The position numbers and the translations under genes were made by a program. The notes under the pieces are model-generated. The model saw only the letters and a list, made by a program, of their open reading frames with translations, did no database searches and was not told the DNA's origin. From positions 62,001 through 126,000 of the forward strand of contig JAECUM010096232.1 in assembly GCA_016617855.1 (NCBI GenBank): a stretch of 64,000 nt of DNA, in the 5' to 3' direction. The stretch is from Megalonaias nervosa (taxonomy: Eukaryota > Mollusca > Bivalvia > Unionida > Unionidae). Positions 42,780 through 55,479 of the stretch are shown here, one piece after another; positions within the stretch are counted from its first letter, which is position 1; each line of letters starts with the position of its first letter.

Positions 42780-43200
42780 TGAAGTTAAAGGTGGGCTTAA
42801 CAGAAAGGGCTCTAAGTGCAAAGGGTAGACCATAATCAGCTGGTGCATTATTTGATGACAGTCTGAGTCTGCAGTGTTTGCATTCTGTTGTCTTATATAC
42901 TTGCTTATAAGTTGAATCCAACTGCACAGACCCAGATGTGACAATGTGCTGGCAGATCTGGGTTGATGCTGTTTGTAAGGAGTAATCAGTGCTATATATA
43001 CTGCTTATAAGACAAGTCCAACTGCAAATTGCACAGACCCAGATCTGTCGCATAGTTTGCTGGGGGATCTGAGCCTGTGCAATTTGTTAGGAGTAATCAG
43101 TAGAACAAACTACATAGACCCTGATCTTCTAATGCATTATGCTATGTCAGATCAGGGTCTGTTTTGTTTGCAGCAGGGCCTGACATATAACCAGATATGT
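42780..43200. repeat. Foldback repeat family (GACCCAGATCTG)
   Basis: Several inverted pairs of CTGCACAGACCCAGAT/ATCTGGGTCTGTGCAG-like segments around CGCATAGT centres. Related copies lie at 49280-49390, 50600-50690 and 56930-57120. Confidence 0.6.
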
Positions 43201-43287
43201 GCATTATCTGCAGATAAATACAGTAGATTCATTTGCTCCACTTTCTAATGGTTTGCTTTAATCAGGGATTTTACAATTTTTTTCCAG

Positions 43288-43377
43288 CAAACTGAGTTGC
43301 CAAAGAAGAAGATATTTCCACTGTCTGGTCCTAGACTTCGAATGAGCATTTGTGCTGATGATTTACTTGGCAAGAAT
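43288..43377 (+). CDS. Coiled-coil gene, exon a (first seen)
   Basis: Thirty codons, phase 0 at both ends, acceptor TTTTTTTCCAG and donor GTAAGT. It encodes a basic start and a G-P-R-L-R-M-S-I stretch. Upstream exons, which should hold the N-terminus, were not recognised in the window. They may lie beyond the gap or be too short to see. Confidence 0.75.
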
Positions 43378-43599
43378 GTAAGTCACAATCTGTCTTGACT
43401 GATGTCTCCCCCCTCCCCTCCAGCCTATAAATGATTGGCATAAAAAAATTCTTTATAAAATATTAAAAATGGTTTCAATTCATGCTGTTATTGTCAGTTT
43501 TGTAGTGCCCAATTTTCACTGCTGTTTTTAACCACTGAACAGGGAATGTACCATTTTGCATGATCGTTTGTGTGTTCATTTGATTATGTGTCTCTTGGT

Positions 43600-43876
43600 T
43601 AGTTAGTTAATTATGTCTTCATGAAATTTGGTGAGGAGATGCATCTTGATGTACTACACTGTCATCAGAAATGTTGGTCCCTGACTATATTCCATTCTTC
43701 ACTCTTGTTAGTTAAAATTTTTTGTTAGGTTTATTTCTCAAGCACTGTTAAAGTTGGAATGATCAGTGAAAGATACAGTGATAACAGTCAATTATGTGTT
43801 GAAAGGAAAGTGCCATTACAATGAATAAACCTTTTTTGTGTGTGTGTGTGTGTGTGTGTGTATTTATATACATACA

Positions 43877-43941
<65 letters not shown>

Positions 43942-44045
43942 CTGGAATCATGAAACTTGGTGAGGGGTTGCAAAATGATGAGCTCTACACCTTCAACTCA
44001 AAAATAGGACAATGTGATCCATACTTCATGCTTCACTGACTTGAC
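43600..44045. repeat. Dispersed repeat with GT/AT/CA microsatellite
   Basis: Same repeat family as 36301-36910 and 55480-56650 (GGTGAGGAGATGCATCTTGATG). It is interrupted by a compound (GT)n-(AT)n-(CA)n tract at 43838-43941, which gives false IYIYIY and CVCVCV frames on both strands. Confidence 0.85.
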
Positions 44046-44526
44046 TTAAATTTTGTATTTTAGCCATTCATATTGAATCCTGAAACTAGATGAAAATTCT
44101 ATTTTTAAATTTTTTAAAAATTAATAGACAATGTTTAGATTCTTTTATTTATAACAAAAATAATTGTACAGAATATTTCTTTGCAAAAAGAACCTTATTT
44201 TGATCATATGAAATCTAGCTCACTTCATTGCTTGGCCTTGATGTTTTGGAATATAATATTTTCTAAGTAGACAAATTCTGATTTTAATTATTCCTGTATA
44301 TATTTAGCTGAGGTAAGAATATTTTTTTAAAAAATAGGAATAAAAAGACAAAACTAAATGCCTAAAGTGAGAAGTAGCATTTTGGATAAATAAATAAATA
44401 AATAGTAATAGTCTAGACAGAAAGCAACACCCTTCAGTGTGCATGTGTAATGTTTGCTTTGTGCTGATGTTCTGTCATTATTCTATAAAGTGGGCTGCTC
44501 TGGAGTAACCTCCTCTTGTTTTTCAG

Positions 44527-44651
44527 CATGATGAGCTGGTGCTATTACTGATTCAGCTTAGGAGAGATAGGGCTGACATAGAGAAGCAAAGATTCAAAGT
44601 CAGGGAGATGATAGAGAAGAAACGACCAACAGAACTTGACTACAGGAAAAG
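44527..44651 (+). CDS. Coiled-coil gene, exon b
   Basis: Forty-one codons plus two bases, acceptor TTTTTCAG, donor GTGCTT. Heptad-like (HDELVLLLIQLRRDRADIEK), then basic. Phase fits exon c. Confidence 0.85.
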
Positions 44652-44654
44652 GTG

Positions 44655-45330
44655 CTTTATTATGCTCATATAATAATGTACACCACTGTGAATGGCATAT
44701 ACACAAATTTGATGTACAGTGTACACAACAGTGAATGGCATGTACACAGATTTGATGTATAATTTACACAACTGTCAACAGCATATATGCAAGTATAATA
44801 TACAGAACTGAACTGCATATACACAGATCTGATGTATAATGTACACAACTGTCAATGTCATATACACAGATCTGATGTATAATGTACACAACTGTCAATG
44901 TCATATACACAGATTTGATGTATAGTGTACTGAACTGAATGGCATATACACAGATCTGATATATGATGTACACAACTGTCAACAGCACATGGATTTGATG
45001 TATAACTTACACAACTGTCACAGCATATATTTGGATTTTGATGTATAATGTACACAGCTGAATGACATACACAGATCTGATGTGTAATGTACATGATTGT
45101 GAATGGCATATACACAGATCTGATGTATAATCTAAACAACTTCGAATGGCTTATACACAGATCTGATGTATAATGTACACAACTGGATGGCGTTTACACA
45201 GATTTGATGTATAATGTACACAACTGAACAGCTTATACACAGATCTGTTGAATAATGTACACCACTGAATGGCATTTACACTAATGTATAAATGTACAAC
45301 GAGTAAATACACAGATCTGATGTTGCATTT
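44655..45330 (+). repeat. About 43-45 bp intronic minisatellite
   Basis: About fifteen diverged copies of a unit like TGTACACAACTG...ATATACACAGATCTGATGTATAA. It begins directly after the donor of exon b. Minus-strand frames across it (44666-45351) are repeat artefacts. Confidence 0.92.
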
Positions 45331-45736
45331 TGTTAAAATTGGTATAGCCATAATTATTATGCAAAGAGTTTACAGTAGGAAAATTGACACTAAATCGAAA
45401 ATAAAAACATAGGGCACAAGTAGGACCAAATTTACCTTATGCAAATGCATCCATTCACTTGTAACACACTGTTAACAGATGCTTATGAAATAAAATTATT
45501 TATTTTACATCGATTGCATACCAGGGGAACATAACTTCTACAGTACACTGTCAGTGGCTTATATGCCAGTGTGATTAAGTCTCAGAAGCAGAAGAAAAAC
45601 TAAGACGAGCACTGGCCTTGGATGGATGCCTATATACTCTCTCATACTGAAAGCAGTATCAAACTCAGGACAGTAGTAGTTTGAGCTGAGTATTACAGTT
45701 GTGCCTCCTTAACATTTTGTGCCCTTTGTGTTGCAG

Positions 45737-45830
45737 ACAGCAGGAGGGAGAAAGAATTGACCCCCAGATGGAAACAGAACACAGACGGTATAAAGACTTG
45801 AAGAGACAGTGTGAGGAACTGGACAAACAG
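45737..45830 (+). CDS. Coiled-coil gene, exon c
   Basis: 94 bp, one base completing the split Arg codon plus 31 codons. Acceptor TTGTGTTGCAG, donor GTGTGT. Highly charged helix (ETEHRRYKDLKRQCEELDKQ). Confidence 0.85.
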
Positions 45831-46870
45831 GTGTGTGCCATCACTTAATATGCTGGAAGGATTCTGATTTTAGAGGCAGTCTATTATTAGTGCTTTTTTT
45901 GCCATCCGGTACATTTATTTAAGACCTGTAAAATTTATACATTGTGTATATGTCATTATAGCTGTTGTTGGTGCCATTATTTTTTGATGATTACACAAAA
46001 TAGTTCAGATACTTAGGATTTGTCCAAATTTGCAGGTGGGGACCTAAGTATCATTACAGTACATAGTAATCTTGTGGTCTCGAGGATGTTGGCTGTCATA
46101 TTTACCATACAGCATGCGACATAATTACATCATCAGGTCACTTATGACATCATTTAGTTCACCATTGTAGTGTAATGCTTTGAATTCTGGGCTGGGTAAC
46201 ATCATGATGAATAATATCTTGGTTCTGTAGCCAAGTAAAGAACAAAATTGACTGCAAAATAAAAATTGGAAATAACATAACTATGAGAGAAAATAAATTA
46301 ACTTGAGAAATATGCAGTACCTACAAGGTGATAAGAAAAGATACATTTGTTACCTTTGATGGTTTTGTATATACTTTTTTGGTAGTTATTTTAAGGACAT
46401 TTGATGTTAATGTATGATTTCCTGTACTTTTCTAGGTAAGGGTTGTTCCATTTAAACATACATGGTACTCAAGGAAGTCAGTTTTGTAAAAATATGTCCG
46501 GGTACTTTGACTTTACAGAGTTCATATTAAAATGAAAAGAAAATTCGAAATTGCATCTATGGGTCAATACCCGACATAAAAAGTGCCTTCCTTTGATCCC
46601 CTATATGTTTTACTGGAACAGCCCCAATGTATGTTATTCATTGACATAAGTTTTACAGAATCTAGAACAACAAAATGCACAATGATCAATTTCCTTGTTG
46701 TCTAGTTTAGCTTTGTGTTGTCAAAATAAAGAACTATCTGTTTTGTGAAAAGTTAATTACTTGATTACAGCTCTACATTGGAGATCATCCCTTTAGATTT
46801 GATGTGAAAATTAATTGGTCTTAGCAGTTGCATCAAGAGTAATTTTTCTTGTATTGCTTTGCTTTTGCAG

Positions 46871-46972
46871 ATTGAGGTGTACAAGCCCTTGGTCAATCTA
46901 GTCAGTAACATGGTCACTATGGGCAGTCTGTATGGAGGGGACAATCTCATGCTGGCAACAGAATACAGAAAA
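46871..46972 (+). CDS. Coiled-coil gene, exon d
   Basis: 34 codons, phase 0, acceptor GCTTTTGCAG, donor GTAATA. It encodes IEVYKPLVNLVSNMVTMGSL, a less charged and probably well-conserved segment. The donor is embedded in a tandem repeat. Confidence 0.88.
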
Positions 46973-47230
46973 GTAATATGCAGTGTCAACTGGCATTTAT
47001 CATGGTTTATACAAAAAAGTAATATATAATGGTCATTGATATTATTAGGGTTATACAAAAAAGTAATAAGCAGTTATTACTGACATTTATCATAGAAAAG
47101 TAATATGCAATTTTCACTGACATTTATCATAGAAAAGTAACATAAAATTTTCACAGACATTCATTAAGGTTATACAGAAATGTAATATACAATAATCACT
47201 GACATTTGTCAGGGTTATAAAACAGTGATG
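46961..47230 (+). repeat. Tandem repeat starting inside exon d
   Basis: About six diverged 40-55 bp units, each containing (A/T)ACA(G/A)AAA-GTAAT...CACTGACATTTATCA. The first unit includes the last 12 coding bases and the splice donor of exon d. Confidence 0.8.
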
Positions 47231-47864
47231 TGAAAAAGAAATTGAATGTTAATTACAGATACTGAGTATTTTTTGCATACTAAATATAATGTATGTAAGA
47301 AAACCTTCCAAAAACATAAACATCTACTCCTAAAAGATAAAAGGTAAAGATCATAACATTCTTTAATATGTATATACAGTTAAATATGAAAAATGTGAAA
47401 ATATATTAAATTTAGTACACTGGTACTAGATTCAATGCCCGTTAAAGAAGTCATGACACTTGAATAGCCAACAAATGGTCATTTTTTCTCATGACAAGAC
47501 TCAATAGGTACAAAAGTTGATGCCTTCATCAACTTGCTTCTCCTTCTTCCCCTCTCTGTGCTGTGCGATCATTGTTAATGACATAATCACCTGGTGGCTT
47601 CATTGTATCCTGTTCAACATCGAATGTAATTCTTAATGTGCACATTTAGGGGCTGACAGTGTAATTCATAATGTGCACATTTAGGGGCTGAGAAAGTAAA
47701 ACTAAGTTTTGGGAAAGCAAGCCAGATAATATGGTTGCTTCCCTTATTTTAAAGTCATTAATTCTTTATGTGACCAAAATATATGGCAATATCTTGGTAT
47801 TTCAGATACTTTTGGTTTTGTACTGTGTCTAGAACACTTAATATGACCCATTTTATCTCATTAG

Positions 47865-47996
47865 CATTTGTTGAGCCCTGATCAGTACTCAGAACCAAAG
47901 AAAATGATAGAGTTCTCACGGCAAACGCAAGAGGACAGAATCATTAAAGAGATGGAGGCTGATGTACAACAGCTGACAAAGGAAGCAGACTTAGAG
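47865..47996 (+). CDS. Coiled-coil gene, exon e
   Basis: 44 codons, phase 0, acceptor ATCTCATTAG, donor GTGAGT. Begins with HLLSPDQYSEPKKMIEF, then a charged helix. Confidence 0.87.
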
Positions 47997-48665
47997 GTGA
48001 GTGGATTTCACTTGTATTTAATTGTTGAGAGGAATTCGACCAGAGTCCAATGTCAAGGAGAAATCCCCCAGTTGCATGTAATTTGAATTTGAAAGATTAT
48101 TAAAGAGACATCTACACTTTCTCATTTCAGTCTACAGTGTACATCTGTCTGTACATAAAAGGTTTTGTTCTTCATAATGACTTTTGAATGACTTCGTCGA
48201 TTGAAACTAGGTTTGATTAACAACTTTGCACAGTTTAAGACTAAGGTCCTGTTTGATTTAAATTTTTAAAGTAATAATTTGACAGAATTATTACCATTGT
48301 TTACCTTCTAAATTCTCCCTTATCGAATCAAGGTTTCTTTAATTACTCCCTATTAGTGGACACATTTTTATCATATGAACTTGCACATTTCTTTTTCTGT
48401 GTTTTTTATATTCACTTTTCAAACTGAGCTGTCAAGTCTAATGATTATAGGTATAATGTCACAAAAAGTTCGAGATCTTTGTGTTAAATGTTTTCTACTA
48501 TTATACTGTTAGAGTCATTAGGTACATGGCCAAGTTCAGTGTGTATTTTTCACAATTTCCAGATCAATCTACACATTTGGTCAGCATGTTCAAAATAAAA
48601 TGACAGCACAGACTCTAATATTGTTTATATAAACTTCAGTTTGCTATGTTACATCTAATTTACAG

Positions 48666-48746
48666 GAGAAGCTGGATCGTCTCTATGAACTGGACCGTCT
48701 GATACAGGAACAAGCTTATGATGTTACCAATTTGAAGGAAGAGAGG
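48666..48746 (+). CDS. Coiled-coil gene, exon f
   Basis: 27 codons, phase 0, acceptor AATTTACAG, donor GTGGGT. EKLDRLYELDRLIQEQAYDV resembles the R-L-C-E-Q-x-x-x-x-Q-x-L-E block that starts the main coiled coil of PLEKHA4-7 proteins. Confidence 0.85.
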
Positions 48747-49440
48747 GTGGGTTTGTTACTGAGTCTGCAGAAGCAATAATGCAGCAACAAAAAAGATATT
48801 GTATGAAATAACTTGTTAAATGTCTTAATTGATTTTTTTGCATTTTGTTCAGTGTCGTATTCCTAATACTGTGATTTTCCTACTATACTTATTTATCATA
48901 TGTGGCCATCTTTATGGAGATTTCCTCATTTCTCATAAATATGAATAAACCTGCTTAACAAATCACTGTGAGTAAATTTTTCTAGCCATTGTGATTCAGC
49001 ATAACCTTTCATGCAGTTTGAATGAGCCAATCAAAAGTTTCTTTTCCATGCAGCCACTTATCTGTTGAAAATACAAATAATTTCATTGATGTGTAGGAGA
49101 TTGTTACATTGTGTTGTTCATTACATAGATTTGTTTATGTGTACCCATGAAAAAATGAGCACAGCCGATTATTGCCTGTGGTTTGCAATGAAAATTATGA
49201 TTTTAGACTTTCTTACTCATTGTTTATTGATACCTCAATTATAGAATATACATGTGTATAAAATGCAACCATCTTCAAACAGCATGGACCCAAATCTGCT
49301 GCTATATAATGCATCGGTAGATCAGGGTGAATGTGATTTGTGCTATTCATAAATTGTGTAACAAACATTGACCTTAATCGACAGCACATTATGTGATGGC
49401 ATGCTCCTTACGGTACATACTCTTTCTGAATATTTTGCTG

Positions 49441-49535
49441 CTGTAATATTTTGACTCGTAAGTAATTACACTGTAATATTTTGACTCGTAAGTAATTACA
49501 CTGTAATATTTGTAATATTTTGACTCGTAAGTAAT
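49441..49535 (+). repeat. 31-bp minisatellite, three copies
   Basis: TGTAATATTTTGACTCGTAAGTAATTACAC repeated three times, the last with a short insertion. Confidence 0.9.
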
Positions 49536-50848
49536 TACATTTTCAGAGCATTTAATATCTTCATTTAAAAGTAACATGAATCATTAAACATTCTTGTCTT
49601 AAGAACAGACTTATTTCAGATAAATATACATAATAATAGTTTTTTATTTTTAAGCATGAATTGCGAGTGGGATATTGTTGACACATGCAAAACCATTTAA
49701 ATCGTGATTTGGTGATCACTTGGCATTTAGAATCATTCTCATTCTACTTACTCCATTTTACCATTGCAGCAGAATATTCTCCTCTGTTAACAATTTTGTT
49801 TATTTCTGACATCTAATTTTTTTATAAGAACCCTTGAATTCTACCAATTGTAATTGAGTCAAATAACTTTTACTTTTAAGAACATTTGGTTTACATGAAG
49901 ACATGTTCAAGTTTTTTGATGATTTATTCCCAGTTTAATATCACGTGATCGAAAATTTTATAGTATAGATGAAATGTCTTGTTTATAAAGAAGTGATACA
50001 TGTACTGTCATGTGAGTTTTTTTATCTTCACCTGGTACAATGTTTTGTTCAAGGCTCATTTCTCTTTGTGTGAATCGACAAGAGCTATATTTATCCTATT
50101 TTGACCATATTATTGATCTTGACAATTACCTCTGGTAATAATCAAGAGAACTTTACAGCTCTGTGAGCCCAAAACTTGATCACAAGATTGTTTAGCCGAT
50201 TTCCTGTAAACTTTGGCATTTGTAGATAATGATATAATATTAACCATAGTGGTACATGTTAATGTTCTTTAGCAGCACTTCTTTCAATAATGAAAACTTG
50301 AGATTGGGAAATAGACATTAGAAGAATAGGTTTACTTACCTTACTGCATGAACTAAGTATTGGTTCGAGACATGTATAAAATGTAAATAAAGTGAGACTG
50401 CTTACAAGGGAAAAATGTGACATTTTTGGCCTAAAATGCTTGGGTACTTTTTGTGTGTAAAAAAAAATAACATCGGTGCCAAGAAAACTGGTCATGTACA
50501 GGAAGTGGCCACTGGTAGGAGGAGGCCACTGTGTTATGAAGTTATCAAATTGTTTTGTTTTCTTCAGGTAGTGTTTACCACCAGATTTATAGCATTTGGT
50601 AAGAAGGTGACCCACTGTATGCAGGATTATGTGATGCCAGATCAGGATCTATATTGTTTTTAGTTTGGTGCATATTATATGCAGGTGAGGAGGAAAAGTC
50701 CTGCTGGATGTGTGACTTACTGTTCAAAACAGGTTTTTGCTTTCCCTCATGCGTATTATTCATATCAATGTTAGCCATTATACAGAATACAGTTTTCCCA
50801 AAAAAACACACAAATATTGTCATATTGTTATTTTTTACTGTGATCCAG

Positions 50849-50998
50849 GATGTTTTGGAGAAGTCCCTTGACCAAATACTGAAGCAGCAGGAACAGCTTG
50901 GAGAGAACTCTCGTGAGATGGATCGATTAATTGATCAGCAGCACAGTGTTGAGAAAGAGCTCTCCATAGTTCTGTACAAACTGGCTGAGGCCTCAAAG
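50849..50998 (+). CDS. Coiled-coil gene, exon g
   Basis: 50 codons, phase 0, acceptor TGTGATCCAG, donor GTTTGT. Long uninterrupted heptads: D-V-L-E-K-S-L-D-Q-I-L, then V-E-K-E-L-S-I-V-L-Y-K-L-A-E-A. Confidence 0.88.
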
Positions 50999-52799
50999 GT
51001 TTGTACCAACAGAAAATGTCCAAATTAAGCATTCTTGAATATTCTCATCCCCGTACAGCACAGTCAAGCAGTCATGCATTAGTGATGTAGTTTACAAATT
51101 TATATTGATACTCAACAGTCCTCTTTCTTTTCACTCGAACACAAAGCCTTCACTGCAGATCTCCCTTTGTCAGGGTCTTGGGCTAACTGTTTTCCCTCCT
51201 TCTGGGACATGCATTTGATCTCAAGTTATCACATTCTATGTCCCAATCCTTGTAACAGTCTTGGTCGAGAGAAGATCTGTCGGCATGTCAGCTCCCTCTA
51301 GGGTTTGGCTGGTCTACTTCATATGGTCTTTCCCCAAGTTGTTTATGTTGATCCTGTGAGTTTTCTACACAGTTGGTTTCTGTAGCATGGCTTTTTTATG
51401 TGGTGAGGGTGCTATGCCGAAGCACAACCCTCCACCTATCCCACCTGGGCTTACGATTGGTGATTGCAGAGTAATAATGATAGTATTATAGGTATCCGCT
51501 GCTTGGCAACTGGATTTGTGCACCAGCTGCTTTGTTGCTATGCAGTACACATGAAAATACTTTGGTGGTGATAAAATACATATCACGCTATGTATCATCT
51601 AGTTGGCAGGTGTTACAATATATACGGTAGTATTATAAGTGATGATACAATACATATGTTGAAAAAAAAACAAACCTACAATGCTTATTTTGTGTGTATT
51701 ATTTTTGTTCTGATATTGGGATATGCAGTGAGGTTACAAGTACTCCCTGAATATATCATGACCATTTTCCAGACTCAGCATATGGTTTTGTTACTTACAG
51801 CCCAATGCCTTAGTAATTGACTCTGAAAACCCAAAGTATGTCCAGATGGAGCCACAAGTAGAGCTGGAGGGTTTACCTTTAAAATATCTCATGCCATTTA
51901 GATTTTATTGGAGGTTTTTCTTATTGACATAAAATCTACAAACTATTTTTAGTAATTGAATTTGTAATGAAAAAGGTGAAATGTTCAGCATATGATTTGT
52001 TTGCCATTGTACATCATAACTAAACAATTTGTTTCATCACTGAGACTGGTGGTTTCTCATGCCAAGTATCATAACTATTATCTGGCAGATGGAAATCCAT
52101 ATTCAGAAGAACAGCTCAGAAAATTTTTATACTTGCATTGGAGACACATAAAAGTAGGCAGCTAGCAAATGGATGATAATACACAGAAAAGAGTCCAGTA
52201 CCTTAATCTTTAATCCTTTTTTTTGGTTGGAAAGACATGAAACAATTTTCTTTCTACATCACCTTTACATGTGACAGTGTTGATGTATTGTCATACTCGC
52301 GATTCTGTATGACTTTGTATTGGAATATTCTGGCCATAGTACAGAATTCAGTGAAATATGTCCTGGCTGAAAATCTGATGCCGATACACATTGAATTGTG
52401 TCTCTATAGGCAAGAACAGCAAAAACAATAATAAGAAGAGTTTAGAAAAACTTACCCTCTAATCAAGGCCAATAAAATTTTTGCTCCAGCCATGTTAATT
52501 ATTCCAGTTGTTACTCAAAACAGCACAAATCTTGATGTAATTTTATTAGCTCTACTGGTCATAGACCAGAAGGGCTTATGAGATGGTTTGTTCTCCATCA
52601 TCCATCTGTTGTCCATTAGCATAAGTTTGTTATCGCTGCTTCCCCTAAATTACTTGGATGATTGCATTGAATCTTTATGCAAACATTCATCCCATGGTTT
52701 AGTTGGTCCTAGATGAAAATGGTGCTGCTTGGACATCCAATATGTCCACCACAGTGGCTGTCTTAAAAATCTTGTTTTTTGCTACTTCTCTTGAATGGA

Positions 52800-53050
52800 G
52801 GTTTTATCAGCATTGCATTTCACTTAAATACTTCTCATGATGTCCAGTTGGTCCTAAATGAAAATAGTGCCCAGTATGGCAAAAAGCAGCATATTAACAT
52901 TCCATTTAACTTAAATACTTCGTATGATGTCCAGTTGGTCCTAGATGAAAATAGTGTCCAGTATGGCAACAACAGCTATCAACATTGCATTTAACTTAAA
53001 TACGTCTCATGATATCCAGTTGGTCCTAGATGAAAATAGTGCCCAGTAAT
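52800..53050 (+). repeat. About 88-bp tandem repeat, three copies
   Basis: Unit includes TTAAATACTTCTCATGATGTCCAGTTGGTCC. Single diverged units of the same family lie at about 52690 and 53160. Confidence 0.85.
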
Positions 53051-53852
53051 CTTGTTCTTGATACTCCACTTAAATGGAGTCAATCTTGAAAATATTGTAA
53101 TCTCTACTTCTCTCCAAACAGATGACTTTATCAGCATGGGGTTTTTCACCAATCTTATGATACCTAGTTGGTCCTAGATGAAAACTGTGCCAGTGTACAT
53201 CCAGTATGACTGCCACAATAACTGTCTTCAAGATCTTGTTTGTATTACTTGTAATGAATTTGATGCCCATTTTGATATGATGCTTTTAACAAAAGTTTTC
53301 TAATGATGCCTGCTTTGTCCAAAAATGAAAATGGTGTCAGTCTGTCATCTAATGTATGTAGACAGCAGCTAATTTTAGAATGATATTATCACTAAAGAAT
53401 AGCAGAGATGGTGTCAACACCTAACAGTTCAAAGGAAGAAAAGGTCTTTCATCTTGAATTTCTGGAAATTCTTTTGCCCATTAGATTGTCAGTCCCTTTG
53501 AGGGACTCATGTTTTCATTATTGTAAACAAATGATAGGTAAATTCTATCCAGGCTTTGTCAGTGAAAAGTTATAAAAAAAAATTCAGCATGCTTCTTGAA
53601 AGTGATAATAATTTTATTATGCCAGCTCTATCTTTGAAATCTTTTCGTTAAGTTAAGCATTTTTGCATGAATTATTTTACTTGCTGCCAAATATTCACTT
53701 GGTCAGAATCATTTTTATTGTGTCAAAATACCCATCAACCAAATTGTTAAGGAAAATCCTTTTGTAATGCCAAAAGAGTTAGCAAAAAACTTTTGATTTC
53801 AATTTTCATATCATGCCATTTATTCTAATTTCACTGCAAATTTATTTTGTAG

Positions 53853-53960
53853 CAACTGGAGGCCACCACAGCAGAAAACAACCGAGTGGAGCATGAAGTG
53901 GCATTGCTGAGATCAAAAGTTAATGGAGATCTGACCCGCAGCAAAAGCGCACCATCTTTG
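53853..53960 (+). CDS. Coiled-coil gene, exon h
   Basis: 36 codons, phase 0, acceptor TTTTGTAG, donor GTACAT. Ends the coiled coil (EHEVALLRSK) and turns into TRSKSAPSL, a likely phosphorylation or 14-3-3-type segment. Confidence 0.85.
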
Positions 53961-54239
53961 GTACATATTGCTAGTGGTTAAAATATATTTGATTAATTTA
54001 TAAAGTAACTGCTAAAAAATAGACAAAATGATGAGCATGTGGGATGTTAACATTTACCTCTACCTGTTAACATTTACCTCTACCTGTAAAAGTTGTACAA
54101 TACCATGAAATTGACATTCATGTCTGTCATGTCTTTCTTGTATATCCTCATATCATTATACAATTCTCTAAGTTATATGTGTACGTTACACGAGTTCATA
54201 CTGACAATTAGAGAGTTATAGTCATTTATTAGGGAACCA

Positions 54240-54830
54240 CATGGAGGCATGGTCACCTTTTTGTCTATCAGTCTGTCTGTTCATCCATCTCTTTGTTCAG
54301 ACTTTTAACCACCATAGCTCTGCAACCCTTACACATTTTTGGGTATATTTTAGTAGGTGATTTGCATGTTAATGTATGTGCACCTTTTAAAGGTTTTGTA
54401 TTTTCTGGTCCAGTTTTAATGGAGATATAGCCCTTTTTTGATAAATTTTAAATCTTCACTTAAAAATATCCTTAAAAAACCCAGCATAGTGTAGTAATCA
54501 TTCAGTAAATTCTGATGTAGTTTGGGATGTAGATTGTCTCAGACCTAAAATGTGCCTTTTATGGGTTCAGTCTTGTGAGCTCCCTTTTGGATATGGTTAT
54601 GGCCCTTGATAATTAACTTATATCTTCACATGGGCTCTCACTTGTAACTGGCATTGCTTAAGAACTATTTTAACATATCTTTATGCAATATGGTTTAAAC
54701 ATTGTCTCAGAGACTTGTATATGCCATTTTAAATTTAGTCCTGTCTAATCCATTTTGGACAGAATTATGCCCCTTGTCAGGCAAATTCTCATCTTCAAAT
54801 GGAAGCTTGGTTTTGATTGATATCCATATA
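54240..54830. repeat. Degenerate intronic repeats
   Basis: Same family as 41390-42200 (GTCTCAGAGACTTGTATATGCC, ATTATGCCCCTTGTC). Confidence 0.6.
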
Positions 54831-55109
54831 GTTGCTTCCACTAATAATGTATTTCATTATTTTTGTTAAGAAGATATTTGTTTTATAGTAGTGTTCAGAG
54901 GCACAAGAATAAATGTACATTAAATTAAATTGTCTAGACTATAGAACATGCTATTTATATGTTTTATTCGGTAATGGATGGATGGATGAGGGCCTTGGTG
55001 GGCGGTTAGATACATACAGGACGATAAATTTCTTGATATGGCTGATGAAGATGGAAGAAGCACAATATTTTGGTTGTTCGTATAGTTGCTTCTTTCTTTC
55101 CTGTTGCAG

Positions 55110-55251
55110 TCTAGTGAGTCCTTGAAGACTAAATTGAAGATGGAGAAGGACTTGGCACAAGTCCAGACTATGATGGAGGGACTCAACAAAGAAGGAGCAC
55201 GTCTATCAGAAGCCATGAACACGCTCCGTTCAGGGGCTACTCTTGGGAAAG
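55110..55251 (+). CDS. Coiled-coil gene, exon i
   Basis: 142 bp, starts phase 0, ends phase 1. Acceptor CTGTTGCAG, donor GTACTT. Second helical segment (KMEKDLAQVQTMMEGLNKEG). Confidence 0.85.
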
Positions 55252-55479
55252 GTACTTCTTTTTGTCAGTATCAGTGTCCACACATGTAAAAGCATATGTA
55301 TATTTTTACAGCCTCATTGCATCTCAACCATTTTGTCTTCCTGGGTCCTAGACAACAGTTTGGAGTGGTTTTCTTAGCACCTGCTCCATGGGAAAGGAGC
55401 CAAGAGGGCTAACTTCGTAACTCTGTACCTGTACATTAGTTGTACATTTGTGCTTACATTTTGTTTAGCTCAGGTTTTT

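Noticed and set aside
28013..43377. Joining the NudE-like exon to the coiled-coil gene
   Set aside because: Phases do not match (2 versus 0) and the family signatures differ.
43763..44039. IYIYIY and CVCVCV ORFs on both strands
   Set aside because: Translation of a compound GT/AT/CA microsatellite.
44666..45351. Tyr/Cys/His repeat ORFs on the minus strand
   Set aside because: Translation of the intronic minisatellite. The unit length and divergence break every frame.
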